From DATDOO01 sp035293245 (GTDB lineage Bacteria > Pseudomonadota > Gammaproteobacteria > Methylococcales > Methylococcaceae): DNA of 6,074 bases. The translations under genes and the position numbers were made by a program. Below the pieces are notes generated by a model. That model was not told the origin of the DNA. It saw nothing but the letters and a program-made list of their open reading frames with translations, and did no database searches. The stretch is from NCBI GenBank assembly GCA_035293245.1, contig DATDOO010000168.1, forward strand, positions 1 to 6,074. The letters run 5' to 3'. This document shows positions 1 through 5,935 of this stretch, in pieces. Numbering within the stretch: the first letter of the stretch is position 1; each line of letters begins with the position of its first letter.

Positions 1-3000
1 AACCGGCGAATTCTTCCAGGCTTCTGTGGCCGGCGATAATATCGCTCAAATGCACGTCGATGCTGGTAAATCCGGCGCGGTCGAACGCCGCGGCCATTTC
101 CACGTGGCCGTTGACGCCTTGTTCGCGCAGGATGGCGATCCTGGGCCGGGACAGGTTCAGAAACGGCGCGGCGATGTCCTCCTGGGCATCGAAAGTCAGA
201 CGGACGTGCAACCCCGGATCGTGCTCGTCGAGGAGGGCGTCGAACGCCTGCCGCGCGCAGTCGGGGTTGTCGCGCAGCGCTTGCATGCGGCAACTGGTCT
301 CCGCCCACAGCCGCTGCAAACGGGCGCGCGAACTGGAGTGCAGCGTCTCCCCGTTCCTGGTGAAGACGATCTTGCCGTCCGTGCGCGGCTGGGCCACGGC
401 GTGGGTGCAATGCGCCAGTCCCGCTTCGGCCAGGCGGCTACGGACTCGCGCCTCGTCCGCCGCGCGGATCTGCACCACGGCGCCCAGTTCCTCGGCAAAC
501 AGCACCGGCAGCGCCTCGCCGGCCAGATTGCCCAGTTCCACATCCAAGCCGCAGCGCGCCGCGAAAGCCATTTCGCACAGGGTGGCGAACAGGCCGCCGT
601 CGGAGCGGTCGTGATAGGCCAGCAGCAGATTGTCGCGATTCAGGTCCTGCACCGCGGCGAAAAAGACCTTGAACAAGGCGGGATTGTCCAGGTCGGGCGC
701 GGACTCGCCCAGCCCGCCGAAAACCTGCGCCAGGATGGAGCCGCCCAGCCGGTTGCCGCCCTGCCCCAAGTCGATCAGCAATAAAAGGGTTTCGCCCTGG
801 TCCAGGCTCAGTTCCGGCGTCAGCGTGCGGCGCACGTCCACGACGGGGGCGAAGGCGGAGACAATCAGCGACAAAGGCGAAGTCATCGCGCAGGGGCCAT
901 CTTTATCCTGCCACACGGTTTTCATGGACAGGGAGTCCTTGCCCACCGGGATGGCGATACCCAGCTCCGGGCACAATTCCAGTCCCACTGCCTTGACGGT
1001 GTCGAACAGCGCGGCGTCCTCGCCAGGGTGTCCCGCCGCCGCCATCCAGTTGGCGGACAGCTTCACGTCGCTTAAGGTTTCGATGCGGGCGGCGGCGATG
1101 TTGGTCAACGCCTCGCCCACCGCCATGCGTCCGGAAGCCGGCGCGTCGAGCAGGGCGATCGGCGCTCGCTCGCCCATGGCCATGGCCTCGCCGGTGTATG
1201 CGCGATAGCCGGAACAAGTGACGGCCACATCGGAAACCGGAATCTGCCACCGCCCGACCATCTGGTCGCGCGCCACCAGCCCCGTGACCGAGCGGTCGCC
1301 GATGGCGATCAGGAACGTCTTGTCCGCCACCGCCGGATGGCGCAGCACCCGCTCGATGGCATCGGCCAGGTCGACGCCGGCCGAATCGAACGGCGCGCGC
1401 GGCGGCTGGATATGGCTGACGTCGCGCTGGGTGCGCGGCGGCTTGCCGAACAACAGCGACATGGGCAAGTCGATGGGCGTGTTGGCGAAACGCTCGTCGC
1501 CCAGGATCAAGGTTTCATCCTCGCTGGCATGGCCGATGACGGCGAACGGGCAGCGCTCGCGCTCGCACAAGGCGCGGAACGTTTCCAACGCTTCCGCCTT
1601 GACCGCCAGCACGTAGCGCTCCTGGGCCTCGTTGCACCAGATTTGCATGGGCGACATGCCGGGATCGTCGTTGGGTACGGCGCGCAACTCCAGGCTCCCG
1701 CCTCGCCCACTGTCGTGGAGGATTTCCGGCACGGCATTGGACAGGCCGCCCGCGCCCACGTCGTGGATGGAGAGGATCGGATTGGCTTCGCCCATCTCCC
1801 GGCACTGGTTGATGACTTCCTGGCAGCGGCGCTGCATTTCCGGGTTTTCGCGCTGCACGGAGGCGAAATCCAGGTCTTCCTGGCCGGAGCCGGAGGCCTG
1901 GGAAGAAGCCGCACCGCCACCCAGTCCGATCAGCATGGCCGGCCCGCCCAGCACCACGACCGGCGTCCCCGGCAGGATGTTTTCCTTGCGGGTATGCGCC
2001 GGGCGGATGCTGCCAACGCCGCCGGCGATCATGATCGGCTTGTGGTAGCCGCGCAGTTCCCGCCCGTCCATACCCGGCACCGCCTGCTCGAAGGTGCGGA
2101 AATAACCCGCGAGGTTCGGCCGGCCGAATTCGTTGTTGAAGGCCGCGCCGCCGATGGGACCTTCCAGCATGATCTGCAAGGCGGAGACGATGCGCCCCGG
2201 CTTGCCGTGATCGGCCTCCCACGGTTGCTCGAAACCGGGAATACGCAAATTGGACACGGAAAAGCCGGTCAAGCCGGCCTTGGGCGCCGAGCCGCGCCCG
2301 GTCGCCCCTTCGTCGCGAATTTCCCCGCCCGAGCCGGTCGCGGCGCCCGGATGGGGCGAAATGGCCGTGGGGTGGTTGTGGGTCTCCACCTTCATGATCA
2401 GATGCGCCGCTTCCGCGTGATAGGCATATTCATGGCTGGCGGGGTCGCGCAGGAACACGGAGCTCTCCGGCCCGGCGACGATGGCGGCGTTGTCGCTGTA
2501 TGCAGTGATGATGCCGGCCGGATTCCGGGCTGCGGTGTGGCGGATCATGCCGAACAGGGTTTCCGCCCGTTCCGCGCCGTCGAGGCTCCAGGTAGCATTG
2601 AAAATCTTGTGGCGGCAGTGCTCCGAATTCGCCTGGGCAAACATCATCAACTCCACGTCGGTGGGGTTGCGTCCCAATTGGCGGAAGCTGTCGGCCAGAT
2701 AGTCGATTTCGTCGCCGGACAGGGCCAGACCCAGATCCACATTGGCGCTGTCCAGCGCGGCCGCGCCCTTCTGCAAAAGCGGAACGTAACGCAAAGGAGC
2801 CGGTTCGTGGCGCTGGAACAGCCGGACCTCCTGACCATGCGGCAGGACGGTTTGCGTCATCCGGTCATGCAGCAGCGCTTCCAGCTCGCCACGTTTGTTG
2901 GCGAGAGCGGGTCCGGAACGAATCAGGCGGTAGCCGATGCCGCGCTCGATGCGCACCACCGCATCCAGGCCGCAAACGCGGGCGATGTCGGTGGCTTTGC

Positions 3001-3265
3001 TCGACCAGGGCGAAAGTGTGCCCAGACGCGGCACGACCAGAACGTGCTCGCCGGATTTCTGCTCCGGGCGGGGTGCAGATCCCTCCAGCAGCAGTTCGTG
3101 CAGGCGAATCGACTCTTCCGCGGTCAGCGGGCGGAGGCAGTCGACGAAATACACGAATTCGGCGCCGACGCTGCATAGGGAGCCATCCACGGCCTGGAGC
3201 GCGTCGGTCAGGCGACGCAGGCGGAATGGCGAGAGTGCGGAATGACCGGGCAGGGAAATCAGCAT
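1..3265 (-). CDS. purL: Phosphoribosylformylglycinamidine synthase (FGAM synthase), C-terminus outside window
   Basis: Converts FGAR, ATP and glutamine to FGAM, step 4 of de novo purine synthesis, in the cytosol. The minus-strand frame is open from ATG at 3265 to the window edge, giving 1088 codons of a family usually about 1290 aa. It begins MLISLPGHSALSPFR, like other large-type PurL. Visible landmarks are NSEHCRHKIFNA (213-224), THNHPTA with the catalytic-type His296 (295-301), GGEIRDEGATGRGS (313-326), a GGGAASS / DFASVQRENPEM segment (about 450-475), SIHDVGAGGLSNA, CNEAQERY, GDRSVTGLVARDQMVG, GKDSLSMKT (about 772-780) and the start of the glutaminase domain, RPRIAILREQGVNGHVEM (from 1040). 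The domain order is PurS-like N-terminus, linker, two synthetase halves, glutaminase. The glutaminase nucleophile Cys lies beyond the window. No frameshift is seen: both ends are in one frame with family motifs throughout. The start is set by GGAGGAG at 3273-3279, 7 nt upstream. It is probably the third gene of the dapA-bamC-purL string. Confidence 0.97.
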   Translation of the reverse strand, partial: MLISLPGHSALSPFRLRRLTDALQAVDGSLCSVGAEFVYFVDCLRPLTAEESIRLHELLLEGSAPRPEQKSGEHVLVVPRLGTLSPWSSKATDIARVCGLDAVVRIERGIGYRLIRSGPALANKRGELEALLHDRMTQTVLPHGQEVRLFQRHEPAPLRYVPLLQKGAAALDSANVDLGLALSGDEIDYLADSFRQLGRNPTDVELMMFAQANSEHCRHKIFNATWSLDGAERAETLFGMIRHTAARNPAGIITAYSDNAAIVAGPESSVFLRDPASHEYAYHAEAAHLIMKVETHNHPTAISPHPGAATGSGGEIRDEGATGRGSAPKAGLTGFSVSNLRIPGFEQPWEADHGKPGRIVSALQIMLEGPIGGAAFNNEFGRPNLAGYFRTFEQAVPGMDGRELRGYHKPIMIAGGVGSIRPAHTRKENILPGTPVVVLGGPAMLIGLGGGAASSQASGSGQEDLDFASVQRENPEMQRRCQEVINQCREMGEANPILSIHDVGAGGLSNAVPEILHDSGRGGSLELRAVPNDDPGMSPMQIWCNEAQERYVLAVKAEALETFRALCERERCPFAVIGHASEDETLILGDERFANTPIDLPMSLLFGKPPRTQRDVSHIQPPRAPFDSAGVDLADAIERVLRHPAVADKTFLIAIGDRSVTGLVARDQMVGRWQIPVSDVAVTCSGYRAYTGEAMAMGERAPIALLDAPASGRMAVGEALTNIAAARIETLSDVKLSANWMAAAGHPGEDAALFDTVKAVGLELCPELGIAIPVGKDSLSMKTVWQDKDGPCAMTSPLSLIVSAFAPVVDVRRTLTPELSLDQGETLLLLIDLGQGGNRLGGSILAQVFGGLGESAPDLDNPALFKVFFAAVQDLNRDNLLLAYHDRSDGGLFATLCEMAFAARCGLDVELGNLAGEALPVLFAEELGAVVQIRAADEARVRSRLAEAGLAHCTHAVAQPRTDGKIVFTRNGETLHSSSRARLQRLWAETSCRMQALRDNPDCARQAFDALLDEHDPGLHVRLTFDAQEDIAAPFLNLSRPRIAILREQGVNGHVEMAAAFDRAGFTSIDVHLSDIIAGHRSLEEFAG

Positions 3266-3272
3266 GTCGGGT

Positions 3273-3279
3273 CTCCTCC
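3273..3279 (-). promoter_or_regulatory. Shine-Dalgarno site of purL
   Basis: GGAGGAG on the minus strand, 7 nt before the ATG at 3265. It is the strongest ribosome-binding site in the gene string and fixes the purL start. A run of six U (3287-3282 on the transcript) lies just upstream. Confidence 0.8.
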
Positions 3280-3302
3280 CGAAAAAATAGCGTATCCGGC
3301 TG

Positions 3303-3336
3303 TTTTCCCGGAGTCAGGAACGCTCACCCCGGAAAA
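3303..3336 (-). repeat. Imperfect inverted repeat in the bamC-purL gap
   Basis: TTTTCC (3303-3308) is complementary to GGAAAA (3331-3336). The inner bases GGAG (3310-3313) can pair with CTCAC (3323-3327) if one A is bulged, leaving a loop of about 9 nt. It lies in the 74-nt space between bamC and purL. On the transcribed strand the nearest U-run (3287-3282) is about 15 nt past the stem, too far for a classical intrinsic terminator. It may be an mRNA-processing or attenuation hairpin, or chance. Confidence 0.3.
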
Positions 3337-3339
3337 TCG

Positions 3340-4167
3340 CTAAGGGGAGTTTTCCTTGCCGCTGCTACCGTCAGGCGAGTTCTCCTCTTCATCCGAAGCG
3401 CGAGCGCCGCGGTCCTGCCGGTCGTCCTCCGTGGAGAGGTTGCGAATCCGCTCATGCAAGGCATGCAGCAGTTTCATGGTTTCGCCCTCCGCCTGGAACT
3501 CGCCGGCGGCATCCGTCACACGGATCTTGGTCAGCGTATCGGCGGTGTCTTCCAGGTGTACGCGGTATTCCTGCTCGTCGTCCCCGCCGCCCGTCTTGCC
3601 CGTGAACATGTACGTCACGTCGCTCAACCAGCTACGTTCGGGCGCCTTGCGCACCTCGCCGCTGAAATAGACGTAAAAGACTTTCTGCGAACGGTCGCGA
3701 TCCTTGATTTCCACGGTGAGGCGATTGAGCGCCTTCTCGACCATGGTCCAGGTTTCGGCGAAGGAGGTTTCGACCTTTATGTGCGCGCCTTTGTCGTCGC
3801 GGATCAACTCGGCGGTCTGCTCCACACCCTCCGGGGCGGGCGGCTGCTTGCCGACCACCGCGTATTCACGCGGCGCGCCTTGCTGGGGCGCTTCGGCCGG
3901 AGCGGCTTCAGGCGCATCGTCGGCGACCGGCTGCTCCGGCGGCTCGACCCCGAGGGACGAACCGACCAGGTCCGGGGGGATTTCCAGCGGGGGAATCTCG
4001 CTGCTGTAGCGGTATTCTTTCTGCTTGTCGGGAAACCAGCCCTTGACGGTGCTGCACGCGGGCAGACACAGCGTCGCGGCGCACAAAAGCAGCAGTCGCA
4101 ACAAGAGCCGGTTTTCACGGCAAAACCGCCCACAGGGATGTACGGCCATGATTCCTCGCGTCGGCAT
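3340..4167 (-). CDS. bamC: Outer-membrane assembly lipoprotein BamC (NlpB), short single-domain form
   Basis: Lipoprotein of the Bam complex that folds and inserts beta-barrel proteins into the outer membrane. The 275-aa product has a basic start, a hydrophobic stretch (about 21-37, leucine-rich) and a lipobox LPAC with the lipidated Cys at 38. A segment YRYSSEIPPLEIPPDLVG (53-70) follows and resembles the BamC lasso that binds BamD in E. coli. Then come a Pro/Ala/Glu-rich linker (75-115), one helix-grip-like domain (about 117-243, containing AHIKVETSFAETWTMVEKAL) and a charged low-complexity tail (244-275) in which ENSP occurs twice. E. coli BamC is 344 aa with two helix-grip domains. The ATG at 4167 is preferred because GGAGGG (4172-4177) lies 4 nt upstream. 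ATG 4149 (residue 7), with GAGG before it, is an alternative giving the same lipobox. The gene starts 23 nt after dapA, an operon-like spacing also found in enterics. The assignment rests on the lipobox, the PPLEIPPDL motif and context. Confidence 0.88.
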   Translation of the reverse strand: MPTRGIMAVHPCGRFCRENRLLLRLLLLCAATLCLPACSTVKGWFPDKQKEYRYSSEIPPLEIPPDLVGSSLGVEPPEQPVADDAPEAAPAEAPQQGAPREYAVVGKQPPAPEGVEQTAELIRDDKGAHIKVETSFAETWTMVEKALNRLTVEIKDRDRSQKVFYVYFSGEVRKAPERSWLSDVTYMFTGKTGGGDDEQEYRVHLEDTADTLTKIRVTDAAGEFQAEGETMKLLHALHERIRNLSTEDDRQDRGARASDEEENSPDGSSGKENSP

Positions 4168-4171
4168 GACG

Positions 4172-4177
4172 CCCTCC
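4172..4177 (-). promoter_or_regulatory. Shine-Dalgarno site of bamC
   Basis: GGAGGG on the minus strand, 4 nt before ATG 4167, inside the 23-nt dapA-bamC spacer. It favours 4167 over the internal ATG at 4149 and supports translation from a dapA-bamC message. Confidence 0.6.
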
Positions 4178-4190
4178 GTCAACGGTAAAT

Positions 4191-5066
4191 TCAGGTGGAT
4201 TCGGCTTGCCGCATGGCGCGCCGCACGGTGTCGTGACAACCGTCGGACAACCAGGTAAGCGGCAGACGGATGCCGGTCTTGATCAGGCCCATTTCGTGGA
4301 CGGCCCATTTGACCGGAATCGGATTGGATTCGACGAACAGATCGCGATGCAAAGCTTCCAACCTCGCATCGAGTTCCCCGGCGCGCGCGGCGTCGCCGGC
4401 AAGCGCCGCGGCAATCATGTCATGCATCAGACGGGGCGCAACGTTGGCGGTCACGGAAATGACGCCATGCCCGCCTTGCAGGCAGAACGCGCACGCCGTG
4501 GCGTCGTCGCCGGAATACAGGGCGAAGTCCGGCCCGCAGGACTCGCGGATGCGGCGCAGCCGATCCAGATCGCCGGTCGCCTCCTTCACCCCGACGATGC
4601 CCGGCAGCGGGGCGAGCCGCGCGATGGTCTCCGGCAGCAGGTCGCAGCCGGTGCGTCCCGGCACGTTGTAGAGAATCTGCGGAATGTCCACCGCTTCGGC
4701 CACCGCGCGGTAATGCCGGTACAGCCCTTCCTGGGTGGGCTTGTTGTAGTAAGGCGTGACGAGCAGGCAGGCATCTGCACCCAACTCTTTGGCATGGCGG
4801 GTGAGGTGGATGGCCTCGCTGGTAGCGTTGGCGCCGGTGCCGGCGATGACCGGCACGCGGCCGGCGGCCTGTTCGACCACCAGGCGGATCACCTCGCAGT
4901 GCTCCGCGTCATCCAGCGTGGCGGACTCGCCCGTGGTGCCGACCGCAACGATGGCGTCGGTGCCTTGCGCAATATGGAAATCCACCAGCGCGCGCAGGCT
5001 TCCCGCATCCAGCGCGCCGTCTTCCTCCATCGGCGTCACCAGCGCCACGATGCTACCTTGGATCAT
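4191..5066 (-). CDS. dapA: 4-hydroxy-tetrahydrodipicolinate synthase (DHDPS)
   Basis: Condenses pyruvate with L-aspartate semialdehyde, the first committed step to diaminopimelate and lysine, in the cytosol. The 291-aa product is a complete TIM barrel (E. coli 292 aa) and keeps the catalytic residues at E. coli numbering: Thr44-Thr45 in GTTGES (43-48), Tyr107 in PYYNKP (105-110), Tyr133 in LYNVPGRT (132-139), Arg138, and the Schiff-base Lys161 in GVKEATGD (159-166). Gly186 in YSGDD and Ile203 in GVISV are also present. Among residues of the E. coli lysine allosteric site, Ser48, Ala49, His56, Asn80, Glu84 and Tyr106 are kept, while position 53 is Asp instead of His. The start MIQGSIVALVTPM matches the family. 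The ribosome-binding site is weak (GTGAG close to the ATG). It is the first gene of the minus-strand string and is divergent from gcvR. Confidence 0.98.
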   Translation of the reverse strand: MIQGSIVALVTPMEEDGALDAGSLRALVDFHIAQGTDAIVAVGTTGESATLDDAEHCEVIRLVVEQAAGRVPVIAGTGANATSEAIHLTRHAKELGADACLLVTPYYNKPTQEGLYRHYRAVAEAVDIPQILYNVPGRTGCDLLPETIARLAPLPGIVGVKEATGDLDRLRRIRESCGPDFALYSGDDATACAFCLQGGHGVISVTANVAPRLMHDMIAAALAGDAARAGELDARLEALHRDLFVESNPIPVKWAVHEMGLIKTGIRLPLTWLSDGCHDTVRRAMRQAEST

Positions 5067-5094
5067 AACTCACGAAAACCTTATGGAATGCGGC

Positions 5095-5124
5095 ATGTTA
5101 CCGTGCCGCGCGCTTCACTGACAA
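5095..5124 (-). promoter_or_regulatory. Candidate sigma-70-type promoter of the dapA-bamC-purL string
   Basis: On the minus strand, TTGTCA (5119-5124, 5 of 6 matches to the -35 consensus) and TAACAT (5095-5100, 4 of 6 matches to the -10) are separated by 18 nt. Transcription would begin near 5088, leaving a leader of about 20 nt before the dapA ATG. That is too short to hold a lysine riboswitch, and none is seen. Prediction from consensus match only. Confidence 0.45.
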
Positions 5125-5151
5125 GCCAAGCGCCGCCTGCCCGGACAAGCC
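5120..5151. repeat. Pair of GACAAGCC direct repeats in the divergent intergenic region
   Basis: GACAAGCC occurs at 5120-5127 and again at 5144-5151, 24 bp start to start. The copies overlap the candidate -35 elements of dapA and gcvR respectively. The spacing is close to, but not exactly, two helical turns. They could be operator half-sites for a shared regulator or chance in G+C-rich DNA. Confidence 0.3.
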
Positions 5152-5171
5152 CGCGAGCCGCGTGCTACACT
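5142..5171 (+). promoter_or_regulatory. Candidate sigma-70-type promoter of gcvR
   Basis: CGGACA (5142-5147, 4 of 6) and TACACT (5166-5171, 4 of 6) are 18 nt apart on the plus strand. The predicted start lies near 5178 and leaves a leader of about 64 nt. It is back-to-back with the dapA promoter candidate without overlap. Prediction from consensus match only. Confidence 0.35.
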
Positions 5172-5241
5172 GCTCCCCGAAGCGGCGCGGGCATGATCCC
5201 GTCGCAAATGTTTCGACCCACCCGCCATTTTCCTGACCACG

Positions 5242-5799
5242 ATGTCCAAAACCGCCACTCCCATGCAACTGATCGTGACCGTCGCGGGGGTGAATCCCTC
5301 CGGCCTGATCGAGGAATTGAGCCACACCATCAAGGACAGTCGCTGCTCGATCGCCGAAGCGCGCCTGACCGAACTGGCCGGGGAGTGCGCCGCTTATGCG
5401 TTGGTGGAAGGCAACTGGAATCATATCGCCCGGCTGGAAACCGCACTGGAAAACCTGACGTCCCGCCTGGGATGGAAGGTCCGCACCCATCGCGTCGAGG
5501 AGACGCAAGCGGCCGTCGGTGACGAAGAAGAACTCATTCCTTACGCCGTGGACATTTACGCCCCGGACCGCGTGGAAATCCTGCACGAAGTGGTGTCGTT
5601 CTTCGTCTCCCACGGCGTGCGCTTCCATGACGCCGCCGTCAGCCGGTATGCGGCCCCGCTGAGCGGTTCGCCGCTGTTCACCGCGCATCTGGTCATCAAG
5701 ATTCCGGCGGACGTCCGCGTCATCTCCCTGCGCGACGAGTTCCTGGACTTTTGCGACCACCACCATCTGGACGCCATCATGGAGCCGATCAAGCGCTAG
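5242..5799 (+). CDS. gcvR: GcvR-type tandem ACT-domain regulator (glycine cleavage system repressor family)
   Basis: The 185-aa product (E. coli GcvR 190 aa) consists of two ACT domains and no DNA-binding domain. ACT1 spans about 8-83 and has GVNPSGLIEELSHTI in the ligand-loop/helix position and the later segment VEGNWNHIARLETAL, which resembles the SGSWNAI segment of E. coli GcvR. ACT2 spans about 98-181 and has APDRVEILHEVVSFF. In E. coli, GcvR binds the activator GcvA and represses the gcvTHP operon when glycine is low. The gene is divergent from dapA, as in E. coli, which strengthens the name. The ATG at 5242 lacks a recognisable Shine-Dalgarno sequence. Met8 (5263) is an alternative with no better site and would start right at ACT1. 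No gcvA or gcvTHP genes are in the window, so the actual target here is inferred. A generic ACT-domain regulator cannot be excluded. Confidence 0.85.
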   Translation: MSKTATPMQLIVTVAGVNPSGLIEELSHTIKDSRCSIAEARLTELAGECAAYALVEGNWNHIARLETALENLTSRLGWKVRTHRVEETQAAVGDEEELIPYAVDIYAPDRVEILHEVVSFFVSHGVRFHDAAVSRYAAPLSGSPLFTAHLVIKIPADVRVISLRDEFLDFCDHHHLDAIMEPIKR

Positions 5800-5869
5800 G
5801 CGAAGGGAACGTGCTGGGTCAAGAACACAGGATCGTAGGCGCCGCGCATTGCATGAAACTTAACTTTGC

Positions 5870-5875
5870 AAGGAG
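5870..5875 (+). promoter_or_regulatory. Shine-Dalgarno site of the interrupted GlcG/HbpS-like gene
   Basis: AAGGAG followed by a 6-nt A-rich spacer and ATG at 5882. It is close to an ideal ribosome-binding site and shows that the short frame downstream is the true start of a gene and not a random fragment. No convincing terminator after gcvR or promoter is seen in the 5800-5869 stretch. Confidence 0.7.
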
Positions 5876-5881
5876 AAAACC

Positions 5882-5935
5882 ATGCATGTGACCTATGAAC
5901 AAGCGCAGCAAGCCATTGCGGCGGCCATTAAAAAA
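5882..5935 (+). pseudogene. N-terminal fragment of a probable GlcG/HbpS (DUF336) family gene, cut by an insertion sequence
   Basis: Eighteen codons, MHVTYEQAQQAIAAAIKK, follow a strong ribosome-binding site. This matches how GlcG/HbpS-family proteins usually begin (a short strand, then a YEQAQ.AI.AAI helix before a MNIAVVDAGG-type strand). These proteins are about 140 aa, are often called heme-binding proteins, and mostly have no firmly established function. The frame then enters the insertion sequence, reads GYVCINS and stops at TGA 5957-5959, so at most a 25-residue peptide would be made. The remaining gene should lie beyond the element, outside this window. The family call rests on 18 residues and is moderate. 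Interruption of some gene at this point is more certain than which gene it is. Confidence 0.6.

Noticed and set aside
26..784. 252-codon open frame on the plus strand
   Set aside because: Antisense to the purL synthetase and glutaminase regions; no domain recognised.
1337..3178. 613-codon open frame on the plus strand
   Set aside because: It is entirely antisense to purL, whose minus-strand frame carries family motifs throughout. The plus-strand translation is rich in His, Gln, Arg and Gly with no recognisable domain, as expected of a high-G+C shadow frame.
3282..3336. Intrinsic terminator between bamC and purL
   Set aside because: The stem is imperfect and the U-run is about 15 nt beyond it, so it does not fit a standard terminator.
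3016..4188. 390-codon plus-strand frame over the start of purL and bamC
   Set aside because: It spans two opposite-strand genes and their spacer, has no ribosome-binding context and resembles no family.
4168..4308. Upstream extension of bamC to a start at 4308
   Set aside because: It would overlap dapA by more than 100 bases and add arginine-rich sequence before the lipoprotein signal. The ATG at 4167 has its own Shine-Dalgarno site.
5067..5094. Lysine riboswitch ahead of dapA
   Set aside because: The predicted leader is only about 20 nt and the whole intergenic region is 175 bp with none of the expected structure.
4206..5522. 438-codon open frame on the plus strand
   Set aside because: It runs antisense across dapA, through the divergent promoter region and into gcvR in the wrong frame. 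Both of those genes are firmly identified.
5098..5766. 222-codon minus-strand frame opposite gcvR
   Set aside because: Shadow of gcvR, which has two recognisable ACT domains and conserved divergent placement.
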